64,000 nt of DNA from Marisediminitalea alba (GCF_002993365.1 NZ_PVNP01000192.1:62001-126000), one strand, 5' to 3'; positions 18,137 through 27,191 are shown, counted from the stretch's first letter. Made by a program: numbers and translations. Notes: a model not told the origin generated them from the sequence alone.

Positions 18137-20359
18137 TTACAGAGTATCACCACAATTTGCACTTACACCCCAGGGACTTGAAGGTGGCGGCGCCCCTTGT
18201 GTAGAGCGGTCTTCGGTAGACACGCTCAGCCAGTAATTCATTGAATCCACCGACTCTGTGCCGGATGACTCACCGCGGGCACTAATGGCCAACTGTACCC
18301 ATGCACCATATTGTTTCGGATAGTTAAGGTTGATCAGGGCCTGACCGTTTTCATCGGTGTTGGCATCGGCATCAATAGCGCCTACGTTACCCGGGGTAAG
18401 CTGACCGTCACCATTAAAATCTTCACCTGCATCCAGTCGGCCATTGCCGTTCAAATCTTCATTCGCGCAGACAGCGGTTGTCACTGAGTAGTAGATAGAA
18501 TCATCCTCATCCCATAGCCAGTAGCCTTTAGCATAAGCTGCATCATTAGTGGTTTCAGCCACCGGCGTAGCACTAAAGGTTAACGCTGCGCCGCTAACCG
18601 GGTTTGCGTCAGCATCGGTAACAAATACCGAGAACTCTTTGCGGTAAGAAGACTGCTGCGGTGCTTCAATCAGGTTACCGGTGCCTAAAGAGATATCAAA
18701 AGGACGGTCACCCACAGTGAGTAAGGTAGAATCTTCAACCGTTGGCTCATCGTTTACATAAGCACGCACTTCAACACTTTGATAGGTACTCACCGCGTTA
18801 GACTCATAAACGGTTGTGGCAATACCACGACGGTCTGTGCGGCTTTGAGCGTCGGTCAGATTACCGTTAGACACATCATTGACTTCAAAGTTAACCAGCT
18901 TGTTACGCACCCGGTTGCCGTCGGCATCCAGAACCACAGCAGAAATGGTGCTGGTCTGACCGTCAGGACCAATCGAGTCCGGCGTAGCATCTACGATAAT
19001 GGTTTCTGCATCGGTAGCAATAAAGGCAATCTCAATTTGCGTGGAGACCTGCACACCTGCGCCATCTGTACCGGTGGCAGAGATAGTTGCCAGTCCGGCA
19101 TTACCTGAACTTACCGTAAGATCTGCGATACCACTGCCATCGGTCACCGCATCTGCGCTTACCACTGAACCACGTGAAATAGCAAAACTTATTGAACCGC
19201 CGGCAAATGGTGCCGCGTCACGTAACCAGCTAACCTGTAGATTGTAATCGGTATTAAGCGGAATATCCTGATCAACATCATTCACATCCGGTGCATTAAC
19301 AAACACAAACTCATCCTGCTGCACTTCAATAGCGAAGCTGCTTTCAGTGTTAAGAGCGTTAGCGAATACCGTAAAGGTGCCCGCAGCAGGCGCGGTAAAG
19401 GCCACCGTAGCGCGCCCTTCAGCACTGGTTTGCGGTGCTGCATCATCCAGCGTGGTGGCCGTCACGTCGGTTCCTGATTCATCTTCCACCCGCAACGTCA
19501 GTGTTTCACTGGCGATGCCCACGTTGTCGGAGTCCTGCAGGCTGACCGTAAGGCTGACACTGTCGCCGATGATTGCTGATGTAGTGCCGTTAATCTCGAT
19601 TTCCGTTCCCACCACATTGATGCTCAGGGTTTGTATGAGCGTTTGTTCGCCACTCACCGTCGCGGTAACGTTAATAGTGCGGTTTTCCTTGTCGCCACCG
19701 GTACGCAACATCACAATAGCCGTGCCGTTTTCATCGGTGACAGGCTGCGTTTCAGCAATAGCGGCGTTGTTGTCGGCAGAGAATGTTACGTTGACACCGT
19801 CGAGCAGGATATTCTGTGCATTCTTAACCACTGCCCAGACTTCTACTTCATCTGAGCCGCTTGAGGATAACTGTGACTGACTGGCAAACAGTTCAAGAGA
19901 TTCCGGTGTTTCCACATTGGCCGTGGTGCCACTGGAACTAAAGCCAATACGGGCCGTCTCTCCGGTTTCCAGCGCCGCCTCTACCGCACCGGAGCCAGAT
20001 AGTTCTCCCACAATAAGGGTAATGGTCGCCACCCCTTCATCGTTGGTCAGCGCCGTGCCCGTATCGTTTGAAAAGCGGGCCAGGTTGGCAACGGTAAAGC
20101 TAAAGGTCACTACCGTATTAGCAACCGGGCTACCGCCACTGTCGGTAACAGTGGCTGACAGGATGAGTGGTGAGTCACCGGTGAGTGACGTACTGGTATT
20201 ACCGTTACTGTCGGCAAGTGCAAGACTCACAGAATAAGTAGGATCGGGCGTATTGCCCCCGGTATTCTCTTCTCTGGAGACTGAACCACCGCCTCCGCAG
20301 GCAACTAGTAATAATAGTGCCCATGTGGCGGCTATTAAGCGTAGAGATTGCATTTTCAT
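18137..20359 (-). CDS. Ig-like (Big_1/invasin-type) repeat lipoprotein
   Basis: A 740-residue secreted lipoprotein. The signal peptide ends in the lipobox LLVAC (Cys21), followed by GGGGS and no Asp at +2, consistent with outer-membrane sorting. The rest is a string of Ig-like domains of the Big_1 class, recognisable from repeats such as LSATVTDSGGSPVANTVVTFSF, TDENGTAIVMLRTG, VVLDADGNRVRNKLVNFEV and VFVTDADANPVSGAALTF. Near the C-terminus (about 630-655) NEDLNGNGRLDAGEDFNGDG holds two Asp/Asn-rich loops of the EF-hand/dockerin calcium type. Probably a surface stalk or adhesin-like protein; ligand unknown. It stands alone between two convergent/divergent genes. Confidence 0.82.
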   Translation of the reverse strand: MKMQSLRLIAATWALLLLVACGGGGSVSREENTGGNTPDPTYSVSLALADSNGNTSTSLTGDSPLILSATVTDSGGSPVANTVVTFSFTVANLARFSNDTGTALTNDEGVATITLIVGELSGSGAVEAALETGETARIGFSSSGTTANVETPESLELFASQSQLSSSGSDEVEVWAVVKNAQNILLDGVNVTFSADNNAAIAETQPVTDENGTAIVMLRTGGDKENRTINVTATVSGEQTLIQTLSINVVGTEIEINGTTSAIIGDSVSLTVSLQDSDNVGIASETLTLRVEDESGTDVTATTLDDAAPQTSAEGRATVAFTAPAAGTFTVFANALNTESSFAIEVQQDEFVFVNAPDVNDVDQDIPLNTDYNLQVSWLRDAAPFAGGSISFAISRGSVVSADAVTDGSGIADLTVSSGNAGLATISATGTDGAGVQVSTQIEIAFIATDAETIIVDATPDSIGPDGQTSTISAVVLDADGNRVRNKLVNFEVNDVSNGNLTDAQSRTDRRGIATTVYESNAVSTYQSVEVRAYVNDEPTVEDSTLLTVGDRPFDISLGTGNLIEAPQQSSYRKEFSVFVTDADANPVSGAALTFSATPVAETTNDAAYAKGYWLWDEDDSIYYSVTTAVCANEDLNGNGRLDAGEDFNGDGQLTPGNVGAIDADANTDENGQALINLNYPKQYGAWVQLAISARGESSGTESVDSMNYWLSVSTEDRSTQGAPPPSSPWGVSANCGDTL

Positions 20360-20471
20360 CGTCTTCCCGGACCTCTTTACCGTTATTGGGTCATTTTAAG
20401 TATTTAAAACTGCTATGAATCTGGCACACTAACTAAGAACTATAAATAAAATAACATTTCAGGGAATTTAC

Positions 20472-21827
20472 ATGTCTCAGTCTTCACACAAGTACAGTTT
20501 AACTGCACGGATCTTTATCGGCATGGTAGCCGGAATCATTATTGGTGCGCTGCTTCAATTTATATTTGATGATAGCGGAGATTTGCGGTTTTCGATATTC
20601 TCAGTGGAAGTTTCCACGTATGGCATTTTGGTCGAAGGTATATTTTCAACGCTCGGGCAAATTTTTATTTCGAGCCTGAAAATGCTTGTTGTGCCATTGG
20701 TTTTTGTTTCTTTGATCTGCGGTACCAGCAGTTTATCTGAACCATCTAAGCTTGGCCGGCTCGGGGCTAAATCCATTGGCCTGTATATCCTCACCACCGC
20801 TATTGCCGTTACGCTGGCTATTATGGGCGGTTTGCTGGTATCCCCGGGCGAAGGGCTTAATCTGCAAAGCGAAACCACTTATGTCGCCAAGGAAGCGCCT
20901 TCGTTATCACAGGTTATTGTGGACATGTTCCCCTCTAATCCCATCAATTCAATGGCCGAAGGTAACATGCTGCAAATTATTGTGTTTGCGGTTTTACTGG
21001 GTGTAGCCATGGCAATGACCGGCGATGCTGGTAAACGACTAGCCGCGTTTTTCGAAGATGTTAACACCGTTATCATGCGCCTGGTGACCATTATCATGAA
21101 TCTGGCACCTTATGGTGTGTTTGTGCTGATGGCTAAACTGTTTGCCACTATCGGCCTGGAAACCATCGGCGGATTGTTGTGGTATTTCTTCCTGGTACTG
21201 GCTGTGCTGGTTATTCATGCACTGGTGACCTACCCGGTATTACTCAAAGTTTTCAGCGGTATGAACCCGTTAATCCTGCTACAAAAGATGCGCGATGCGG
21301 CCCTCTTTGCATTCAGTACCTCAAGCAGTAGTGCCACGCTCCCGGTAACCATGGAAACCGCGCGCAATAAACTGGGCATTGGTAAATCTGTATCCTCATT
21401 CACCCTGCCTCTGGGCGCCACTATCAACATGGATGGCACCGCTATTATGCAGGGTGTTGCCACGGTGTTTATTGCTCAGGTTTATGGTGTAGACCTGTCT
21501 TTGGGTGACTATGTGATGGTGGTCTTAACCGCTACGCTGGCATCAGTGGGAACCGCTGGCGTGCCCGGGGTTGGCCTGATCATGCTGGCCATGGTTTTAC
21601 AACAGGTGAACCTACCGGTTGAAGGGATTGCGCTTATCATCGGTGTAGACCGCTTACTGGATATGACCCGCACCGCGGTAAACATTACCGGCGACTGTAC
21701 CGTAGCAACCATTATCGCAAAATCGGAAGGTGATCTGGATGAAGCCGTGTTTAACGATCCGGACGCCGGCCATCAACAGGAAGACGTAGACTTCGAACAC
21801 TTTGATAAAAATAAAGAAAGTGCTTAA
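20472..21827 (+). CDS. Dicarboxylate/amino acid:cation symporter (DAACS family)
   Basis: A 451-residue membrane transporter of the GltP/DctA/GltPh family, which takes up glutamate, aspartate or C4-dicarboxylates with Na+ or H+. Diagnostic motifs are the serine-rich hairpin FSTSSSSATLPVTME, the Na+/substrate motif LGATINMDGTAIMQG, and DMTRTAVNITGDCTVATI near the C-terminus, where the TRTAVN pattern contacts the substrate carboxylate. The acidic tail (HQQEDVDFEHFDKNKESA) is typical in length. Ribosome site AGGGA before the ATG. The last codons and the stop are inside a perfect palindrome (see 21811-21840). Substrate cannot be fixed from sequence alone. Confidence 0.9.
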   Translation: MSQSSHKYSLTARIFIGMVAGIIIGALLQFIFDDSGDLRFSIFSVEVSTYGILVEGIFSTLGQIFISSLKMLVVPLVFVSLICGTSSLSEPSKLGRLGAKSIGLYILTTAIAVTLAIMGGLLVSPGEGLNLQSETTYVAKEAPSLSQVIVDMFPSNPINSMAEGNMLQIIVFAVLLGVAMAMTGDAGKRLAAFFEDVNTVIMRLVTIIMNLAPYGVFVLMAKLFATIGLETIGGLLWYFFLVLAVLVIHALVTYPVLLKVFSGMNPLILLQKMRDAALFAFSTSSSSATLPVTMETARNKLGIGKSVSSFTLPLGATINMDGTAIMQGVATVFIAQVYGVDLSLGDYVMVVLTATLASVGTAGVPGVGLIMLAMVLQQVNLPVEGIALIIGVDRLLDMTRTAVNITGDCTVATIIAKSEGDLDEAVFNDPDAGHQQEDVDFEHFDKNKESA

Positions 21828-21840
21828 GCACTTTCTTTAT
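21811..21840. terminator. 30-bp perfect palindrome spanning the symporter stop codon
   Basis: The 30 bases from 21811 to 21840 equal their own reverse complement, centred on TGCTTAAGCA, with the TAA stop (21825-21827) at the centre. In RNA this gives a hairpin with a T/A-rich foot. It may act as a terminator or mRNA 3'-end stabiliser built into the coding end. Confidence 0.6.
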
Positions 21841-21951
21841 CCCGGAAACGCAAAGGCGTTATCCGGGCCCCCCTTAACAGTTGGACTACGCCGATTACCT
21901 AAGCACTTTCTTTGTCCCGGAAACGCCAAAGGCGTTATCCGGGACCCCTTT
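21825..21951 (+). repeat. Two tandem copies of a ~50-bp terminator-like unit, 75 bp apart
   Basis: The unit TAAGCACTTTCTTT, then CCCGGAAACGC, AAA, GGCGTTATCCGGG and a C/T-run occurs at 21825-21875 and again at 21900-21951 with only a few changes. Each contains a strong hairpin (CCCGGAAACGCC with GGCGTTATCCGGG). The first copy supplies the right arm of the 30-bp palindrome; the second repeats that right arm without the left arm, so it looks like a copy of the gene end made by duplication. Together they form consecutive terminators after the symporter. Confidence 0.75.
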
Positions 21952-22007
21952 AAAGTCTTACTCCCTCGGTACGCCAGTTTTCCTGACCTTACCAGGGTGA
22001 CATGCAG

Positions 22008-22286
22008 TCACCGTTTGTTGTGTTTTCTTACCAACAGCCGGATACTTAAATTCAGTATTGCAGAGGGAATGCCGTACAAAATATAAACCACGGATCCCAT
22101 CGGTGCACCAGTGCTCACTGGCGGTGTCTGGTCAGATGTTAACAAATCGGCATTCATCGCCACCAGGTGAATAATTGCAAAAGGCAACGCGAGGCATAAG
22201 ATTGTCACCGCCATGCCTTCATATTTAGCCAGTTGATATGCCACCCACGCCGGCAGTATAAACACCATTAAAACGAATAATCCCAT
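22008..22286 (-). CDS. Small hypothetical membrane protein
   Basis: I do not recognise this gene. From ATG 22286 it encodes 92 residues (a TTG at 22292 with a better-spaced GGAG is an alternative start). It has two strongly hydrophobic segments near the N-terminus (GLFVLMVFILPAWVAYQLA; MAVTILCLALPFAIIHLVAM). A Thr/Pro-rich loop follows, then a third apolar segment (GSVVYILYGIPSAILNLSI) and the basic end RLLVRKHNKR. The pattern suits a two- to three-pass inner-membrane protein with a cytoplasmic C-terminus. It lies 45 bp downstream of lolE on the same strand. Confidence 0.5.
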   Translation of the reverse strand: MGLFVLMVFILPAWVAYQLAKYEGMAVTILCLALPFAIIHLVAMNADLLTSDQTPPVSTGAPMGSVVYILYGIPSAILNLSIRLLVRKHNKR

Positions 22287-22331
22287 ATCCAACGTTCACA
22301 TACTCCAACTAGCCGCAGATTAAAACGCTCT

Positions 22332-23564
22332 TTAATGTAACGCTCTGGCGGGCTGTATTGCAGCGGCCTTTTGTGCCGGGTAAAGCGTTGCCAGTACCGA
22401 CAGAACGATAGCAACTAAAACAGTTAGCAATACATCATTTGCCTGCAACTGCGAGGGTAAAAAGTCGATAAAATAAATATCGCCCGACAGCACTTTTATT
22501 CCCAGCAGGTCTTCCAGCTTAGCCACAATCAATGACAAATTCGGCGCCGTGATCACCGCCAGTAACGTGCCCCAGAAGACCCCGATAAAGCCATTTAACA
22601 ACCCCTGAAAAACAAAGGTATTACGGATTTGACTATCTGTTGCGCCCATGGTTTTTAAAATAGCGATAGACGCCTGTTTTTCTTTTACCGCCATCACCAG
22701 CGACGAAACAATGTTAAAGCAGGCTACTGCAATAACCAGCGATAAGGCAATGTACACCACCACTCTTACCAGGCGGATGTCGTCATACAGGTGCCCCTGA
22801 GTTCGGGTCCAGTCAGACATATATACCGCTTGAGGAAATCCGTAGCCAACCTCGCGGATAATCGAATAGGCGGCGAAAGGATCGTAAAACTGAAAACGCA
22901 GCCCCTGCGCGCCGGATTTAATGCCCGCCTGCTCAGATGCCGTTTCGAGATGCATAATGCCAATCAGGTTATCCAGCTCGCCACCCACCTGAATACTGCC
23001 TGCCACAGTGAGATACAGATTTTTTGGGGCTGCAAAGGTTAAATCTTCCGTTACAGAGGGAATAACCACACTGATTTTATCACCGGGGGCGAGCCCCAGT
23101 TTATTCAGGATCCCTTTACCCAACAGAACCTGATTGGGACCTTCACGAAGTAGCTGCCAGTCGGCATCGCTGATTTCGTTTTGCCAGCGCGTCGGAATCG
23201 CCGCGTTTATTTGTATACCGGTTAGTTCAACCGCTTTCAGTGCACTGCCCTGTTGGATCATGCCGGTAATTTTAGTGTAAGGCTCCACTTTTCTGATGCG
23301 AGGATCTTCGCCCAGTACCTGCTGGTATTCACGCCAGTCAACAATGCCCTGCTGGTTAATCGAGAAGAGTTCGGCATGAGGAATAATGGCCAGCAAACGT
23401 TCGCGTAACTCACGTTCAAAGCCATTCATAACACTCAGCAGAATAATCAGTACAAAACAGCCTAAGCCGATCCCCAGCGTCGATGATAACGATACAAAGG
23501 AAATGTAGCGGTTACTGCTTTTACCGCGACGAAAGCGGCGCGCCAGTTGTAAGCTGAGATTCAC
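22332..23564 (-). CDS. lolE: Lipoprotein-releasing ABC transporter permease LolE (LolC/E family)
   Basis: Inner-membrane permease of the Lol system that extracts mature lipoproteins and hands them to LolA. The 410-residue protein has an N-terminal membrane helix ([34 protein letters not shown]), a large periplasmic MacB-like domain, and three C-terminal helices with [33 protein letters not shown]. The ending [13 protein letters not shown]...[15 protein letters not shown] is closest to LolE rather than LolC as I recall the E. coli proteins. Its ATG overlaps the lolD stop by 4 bp. No lolC is adjacent, unlike the enterobacterial lolCDE order; a lone permease could also act as a LolF-type homodimer. 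Confidence 0.88.
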   Translation of the reverse strand: MNLSLQLARRFRRGKSSNRYISFVSLSSTLGIGLGCFVLIILLSVMNGFERELRERLLAIIPHAELFSINQQGIVDWREYQQVLGEDPRIRKVEPYTKITGMIQQGSALKAVELTGIQINAAIPTRWQNEISDADWQLLREGPNQVLLGKGILNKLGLAPGDKISVVIPSVTEDLTFAAPKNLYLTVAGSIQVGGELDNLIGIMHLETASEQAGIKSGAQGLRFQFYDPFAAYSIIREVGYGFPQAVYMSDWTRTQGHLYDDIRLVRVVVYIALSLVIAVACFNIVSSLVMAVKEKQASIAILKTMGATDSQIRNTFVFQGLLNGFIGVFWGTLLAVITAPNLSLIVAKLEDLLGIKVLSGDIYFIDFLPSQLQANDVLLTVLVAIVLSVLATLYPAQKAAAIQPARALH

Positions 23565-24256
23565 GACTCACTCCGCTGGACTACCAGTGAACCATCAGTG
23601 AGTTGCAATACTCGGTCCATAGCATTGGCCAGGGCAATATCATGAGTTACCACAATAAAGCTGGTACCCATTTGCTCACTGAGTTCACACAGTAACTGAT
23701 ATATCTGATCGCCGGTTTTCTTATCGAGGTTCCCCGTAGGTTCGTCAGCCAATACTATAGACGGGTTATTCACGAGCGCCCTGGCGATAGCAACCCGCTG
23801 ACGTTCGCCACCCGAGAGCGCTGCCGGCTGATGGCTTAAACGGTGGCTTAAGCCCACTTTTTCCAGTAGCGCCGCCGCCTGTTTTTCTGCCTCGGCTTTA
23901 CCTGTGCCGGCAATGAGTAATGGCATCGCAACATTTTCCAGAGCACTGAACTCAGCCAGCAAGTGATGAAACTGATAGATAAAGCCGAGTTCATTATTAC
24001 GCAGTGCGGCCAGCTGATTGGCGTTAAGACCCGCCAGTGAGCGGCCATTAATGGTCACTTCCCCTGAGGTGGGCAGGTCGAGACCGCCAAGAATATGCAA
24101 TAAGGTACTTTTACCGGACCCTGAGCTACCTAAAATCGCCACTTTTTCGCCCCGCGCGAGGGTAAATGATACCTCACTGAGTACCGATACTTTTTCGTTA
24201 CCGTCATGATAGGTTTTGGTGACGTCCCGGCAAACCAATACCGCTTTTTCTGCCAT
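23561..24256 (-). CDS. lolD: Lipoprotein-releasing system ATP-binding protein LolD
   Basis: A 231-residue ABC ATPase powering lipoprotein release. Walker A is [18 protein letters not shown]; the Q-loop region reads [26 protein letters not shown], as in LolD; the ABC signature is [15 protein letters not shown]; Walker B is [13 protein letters not shown], followed by FIVVTHD. The opening [25 protein letters not shown] is typical of the LolD/MacB/FtsE group. First gene of a lolD-lolE operon with a 4-bp overlap, 221 bp downstream of the tRNA-Asp cluster on the same strand. Confidence 0.95.
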   Translation of the reverse strand: MAEKAVLVCRDVTKTYHDGNEKVSVLSEVSFTLARGEKVAILGSSGSGKSTLLHILGGLDLPTSGEVTINGRSLAGLNANQLAALRNNELGFIYQFHHLLAEFSALENVAMPLLIAGTGKAEAEKQAAALLEKVGLSHRLSHQPAALSGGERQRVAIARALVNNPSIVLADEPTGNLDKKTGDQIYQLLCELSEQMGTSFIVVTHDIALANAMDRVLQLTDGSLVVQRSES

Positions 24257-24477
24257 GCTGTCCTCTTAACTAAATGCAGCGATAATATTTATTATCATAG
24301 GTTTGCAAGTGTACTCGATAGGACAGACAAGGTATAGAACCAGTCAGGGCACAGCACGGTTAAATTAGCGAAGATAAGATATAGCTGAGACAGCGAGGTT
24401 TGCGTAGGAAAGAATAAACTGCTTTGTAATAAGCTTAAAATGTCAGGAAAAGGATTATTTAATTCTCGATAGAGAAA

Positions 24478-24554
24478 TGGCGGAGCGGACGGGACTCGAA
24501 CCCGCGACCCCCGGCGTGACAGGCCGGTATTCTAACCAACTGAACTACCGCTCC
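24478..24554 (-). tRNA. tRNA-Asp(GTC), copy 3 in transcription order
   Basis: 77 nt on the minus strand. The acceptor stem GGAGCGG pairs with CCGCTCC, the T-arm is GGTTCGAGTCC, the anticodon loop is CTGTCAC with anticodon GTC, and the CCA end is encoded. Identical to the other two copies. Confidence 0.97.
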
Positions 24555-24596
24555 AACGGTATGCGTAGTGGTATACGCTTTTTTGAATCAGGCTAA

Positions 24597-24673
24597 TGGC
24601 GGAGCGGACGGGACTCGAACCCGCGACCCCCGGCGTGACAGGCCGGTATTCTAACCAACTGAACTACCGCTCC
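24597..24673 (-). tRNA. tRNA-Asp(GTC), copy 2
   Basis: Same 77-nt sequence, anticodon GTC, CCA encoded. Separated from its neighbours by 42 bp and 27 bp spacers that are unrelated in sequence. Confidence 0.97.
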
Positions 24674-24700
24674 ATAAAGCCTTTAGTCACAACTGAAAAG

Positions 24701-24777
24701 TGGCGGAGCGGACGGGACTCGAACCCGCGACCCCCGGCGTGACAGGCCGGTATTCTAACCAACTGAACTACCGCTCC
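24701..24777 (-). tRNA. tRNA-Asp(GTC), copy 1
   Basis: Same 77-nt sequence, anticodon GTC, CCA encoded. First in the transcript, about 60 nt after the predicted start site. Confidence 0.97.
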
Positions 24778-24835
24778 ACATTTTCAATCATTTCAGCAAG
24801 TTACTTGGGTAAGTGCTTAACCCTGTCCCTCACTG

Positions 24836-24872
24836 CGGCGCAGATGATACGTATTACCCCGAAAGGAGTCAA
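24836..24872 (-). promoter_or_regulatory. Stable-RNA promoter for the tRNA-Asp operon
   Basis: On the minus strand TTGACT (24867-24872), 17 bp, TATCAT (24844-24849) is followed at once by the GC-rich discriminator CTGCGCC. Near-consensus boxes with a GC-rich discriminator are the hallmark of stringently controlled rRNA/tRNA promoters. Confidence 0.7.
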
Positions 24873-24963
24873 CGGTTTTTTTCACGAAAATGTCATTCTT
24901 TGAATCGTTTGCCTGATAATTCGCCACGTTGGCCGAAAAGCCAGCAAAACCGGCGCTTGCAGG

Positions 24964-26379
24964 TTAATCTTTAGGCTTTTTGAACTTACCCAGCAGACCG
25001 CCTAAGAATCCCGGCCTGGCCGCCTCGGCTGGTTTAGCTGCGGCTTTCGCATCAGCCTTTGCTTTAGCTGGCTGCACACTTCCCTTGCCTTTACCGCGCC
25101 TCAGGACGATAACCACAATAGCACCGAGCAGTCCAACGCCAACAATACTGCCGTTAACAATGATCAGCCACATCATCAGGGTGTCGTCGTCCATACCTTC
25201 TTCTTCGTCACTGATAACCGGCTGCTCAGGTATCACTTCATCCACGTTGTTGTCGGCAGCCGATTCAGTAACCTCAGGCTCTGGTAATTCAGGTTCCGCC
25301 ACTAAAAAGGTGAACTCCGGCACATCCAGAATAAAGTCACGGCCATTAACAGTTTTACCATAAGCGGTCATTTTTACTCTGAAAATACCGTAATCATAGG
25401 CAATGATAAGGTATTCGCGAACATCACCTCCCAACTCTGTGAGTGAAAAGTTGCGCACGTCGGCGTTGGGATAGCGTACTTTACCGTCTACCAGTAACGT
25501 GTTGATGTCCACCAGGTCACGGTCTACATCGATCAGCAATTTGTGATAATCGTTTCCGCCGCCGTCGAGTTCAACGTCTATTTTAACCGGGTTAGGATAA
25601 AGCCTGAGTGGCGGATCGACCTGTTCACGGGTAAACATAGGCGTGGTAACGCGAAAAACCGGTTGCCACTCACCCGCCGGTACATTCAGATTAAATTGCC
25701 CGGTAAACACGCCGTCCAGCGGCGCTTCATCCATGCCGCGGCCGTTATCTTCAAACGTCGCGATTTGCTGGTCGTCAGCACCGAAATTATCGTAATTAGG
25801 ATTATTCGTGCTCACCAGATCAATGGTCAGTTCAACCACATCACGAAACTGGCTGTAATCGATGGGTTTATCACCGTTGGTCAGGTAGGCTGTTTGTTTG
25901 AGAATTTCACCGGAAAATAAAATGGGAGGTAAGGGCTCTGCATGCAAAGCAATGTCAGAGAGCACCATTACGCGGCTACCTTCGATAATTTGCCCTACCG
26001 CCTGCCACGGGCCGGGCACCGGATTTTTAATGCTGATCATGTCGTAGGTATCAGAATCGAACCAGAAGATGTCCTCGCCTTCTACCTGCGACTGGAATAT
26101 CTTGGAGCCATCCGGGCGCACCAGCACCACGGGCGCAGAGCCGTACTCCCGGAAGAACACCATGGTGACTTCCTTAACATTGTGATCGATACGAAAACGG
26201 TTTTGCAGCAGCTTAATCCCATTTTCATAATCGTTACCAATCAGCGCAATGGGTGATTCACTCTCCGCTTGCCGAGCGGTAGCCTCCGGCGCTGGCTCAG
26301 CCCCCTGCTCAGCAGGCTCCTGAGCACTTACCGTAAAGGCCAGTGCTACACTCAAGATTGTCAGTAATGCTCTGCTCAC
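24964..26379 (-). CDS. TIGR03503-type membrane-anchored protein
   Basis: A 471-residue protein I recognise as the TIGR03503 family of Vibrionales/Alteromonadales, function unknown. It has an N-terminal signal peptide (LLTILSVALAFTVSAQE) and an acidic linker. A large predicted periplasmic beta-rich region follows (FRIDHNVKEVTMVFFREYGSAPVVLVRPDGSK; DNGRGMDEAPLDGVFTGQFNLNVPAGEW, like a calcium/Ig-type domain), then one transmembrane helix near 415-435 (MWLIIVNGSIVGVGLLGAIVVIVL) and a basic Ala/Lys-rich cytoplasmic tail ending FLGGLLGKFKKPKD. It begins 33 bp after dnaQ on the same strand, so it is probably cotranscribed. Confidence 0.8.
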   Translation of the reverse strand: MSRALLTILSVALAFTVSAQEPAEQGAEPAPEATARQAESESPIALIGNDYENGIKLLQNRFRIDHNVKEVTMVFFREYGSAPVVLVRPDGSKIFQSQVEGEDIFWFDSDTYDMISIKNPVPGPWQAVGQIIEGSRVMVLSDIALHAEPLPPILFSGEILKQTAYLTNGDKPIDYSQFRDVVELTIDLVSTNNPNYDNFGADDQQIATFEDNGRGMDEAPLDGVFTGQFNLNVPAGEWQPVFRVTTPMFTREQVDPPLRLYPNPVKIDVELDGGGNDYHKLLIDVDRDLVDINTLLVDGKVRYPNADVRNFSLTELGGDVREYLIIAYDYGIFRVKMTAYGKTVNGRDFILDVPEFTFLVAEPELPEPEVTESAADNNVDEVIPEQPVISDEEEGMDDDTLMMWLIIVNGSIVGVGLLGAIVVIVLRRGKGKGSVQPAKAKADAKAAAKPAEAARPGFLGGLLGKFKKPKD

Positions 26380-26412
26380 CCAATTAGCCCTGTGTTGGCA
26401 AAATTCACCGGT

Positions 26413-27105
26413 TTACTGGCGCCAGATTGGATTTTGTACCAGGTCCAGACGCGCCTCATGCTGTGTTAATTCATCGGCAGTAGCTTGAATAACCTTTAAT
26501 TTTTTTCCATTACGGGGAATTCGGCGGATCACCTCAGCACCGCCTGAATTGGCCTGATTGTTACCGCTAAGATTCAGATCGGTCTGTCCACCGGTCATCA
26601 TCAGGTACACGTCGGCCAGGATCTCGGCATCCAGTAATGCGCCGTGCAGTTCACGATGGCTGTTGTCGATACCATAACGCTTACACAGCGCATCCAGGTT
26701 ATTCTTTTGTCCGGGGTGCATATCACGGGCCAGTACCAGGGTATCCAGCACACCGCAAATTTCTTTGGTTTTTACGCTCGCGGTGGGGCCATGCATGGCA
26801 AATTCGTGATCCATAAAGCCCACGTCGAAGGGCGCGTTATGAATAACTAACTGACCACCACGAATAAACTCTATAAACTCACCGGCTACATCGGCAAATA
26901 CCGGCTTATCAGCCAGAAATTCGTTGGTAATACCGTGAACCTCAATGGCTTCCTGTTCAATTTCGCGCTTGGGATTAATATAAACATGAAAATGATTGCC
27001 GGTAAGACGGCGATTGATCACTTCCACACACCCTATTTCGATGATCCGGTGGCCTTCTTTTGGATTAATACCCGTTGTTTCCGTATCCAGTACTATTTGA
27101 CGCAT
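26413..27105 (-). CDS. dnaQ: DNA polymerase III epsilon subunit (3'-5' proofreading exonuclease)
   Basis: DnaQ proofreads for the replicative polymerase. The DEDDh exonuclease residues are visible: Exo I VLDTETTG (Asp7, Glu9), Exo II HNAPFDVGFMDHE, and Exo III with HGALLDAEILADVYL (His and Asp). The C-terminal tail after about residue 185, through which epsilon binds the alpha subunit, is present but variable (RRIPRNGKKLKVIQATADEL). Length 230 is slightly short of E. coli (243). Divergent from rnhA, the classic arrangement. Confidence 0.96.
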   Translation of the reverse strand: MRQIVLDTETTGINPKEGHRIIEIGCVEVINRRLTGNHFHVYINPKREIEQEAIEVHGITNEFLADKPVFADVAGEFIEFIRGGQLVIHNAPFDVGFMDHEFAMHGPTASVKTKEICGVLDTLVLARDMHPGQKNNLDALCKRYGIDNSHRELHGALLDAEILADVYLMMTGGQTDLNLSGNNQANSGGAEVIRRIPRNGKKLKVIQATADELTQHEARLDLVQNPIWRQ

Positions 27106-27191
27106 AAACCACTCTTATCTTATTGCTGATTGCGGTAGTATACCAAGCCACTGCCAAGTGACCACGCTTGAGGTTAAAAAAAGGAGAATCC

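Noticed and set aside
21802-22086. A 94-codon ORF with an internal repeat after the symporter
   Set aside because: It is the translation of the tandem terminator repeat and overlaps the symporter end; no ribosome site and no protein family resemblance.
24478-24777. Triple tRNA array as a genomic-island attachment site
   Set aside because: Flanks are ordinary housekeeping genes on both sides, and there is no integrase or truncated tRNA fragment.
25543-25920. Antisense ORF opposite the TIGR03503 gene
   Set aside because: Shadow of the minus-strand gene; no ribosome site or recognisable domain.
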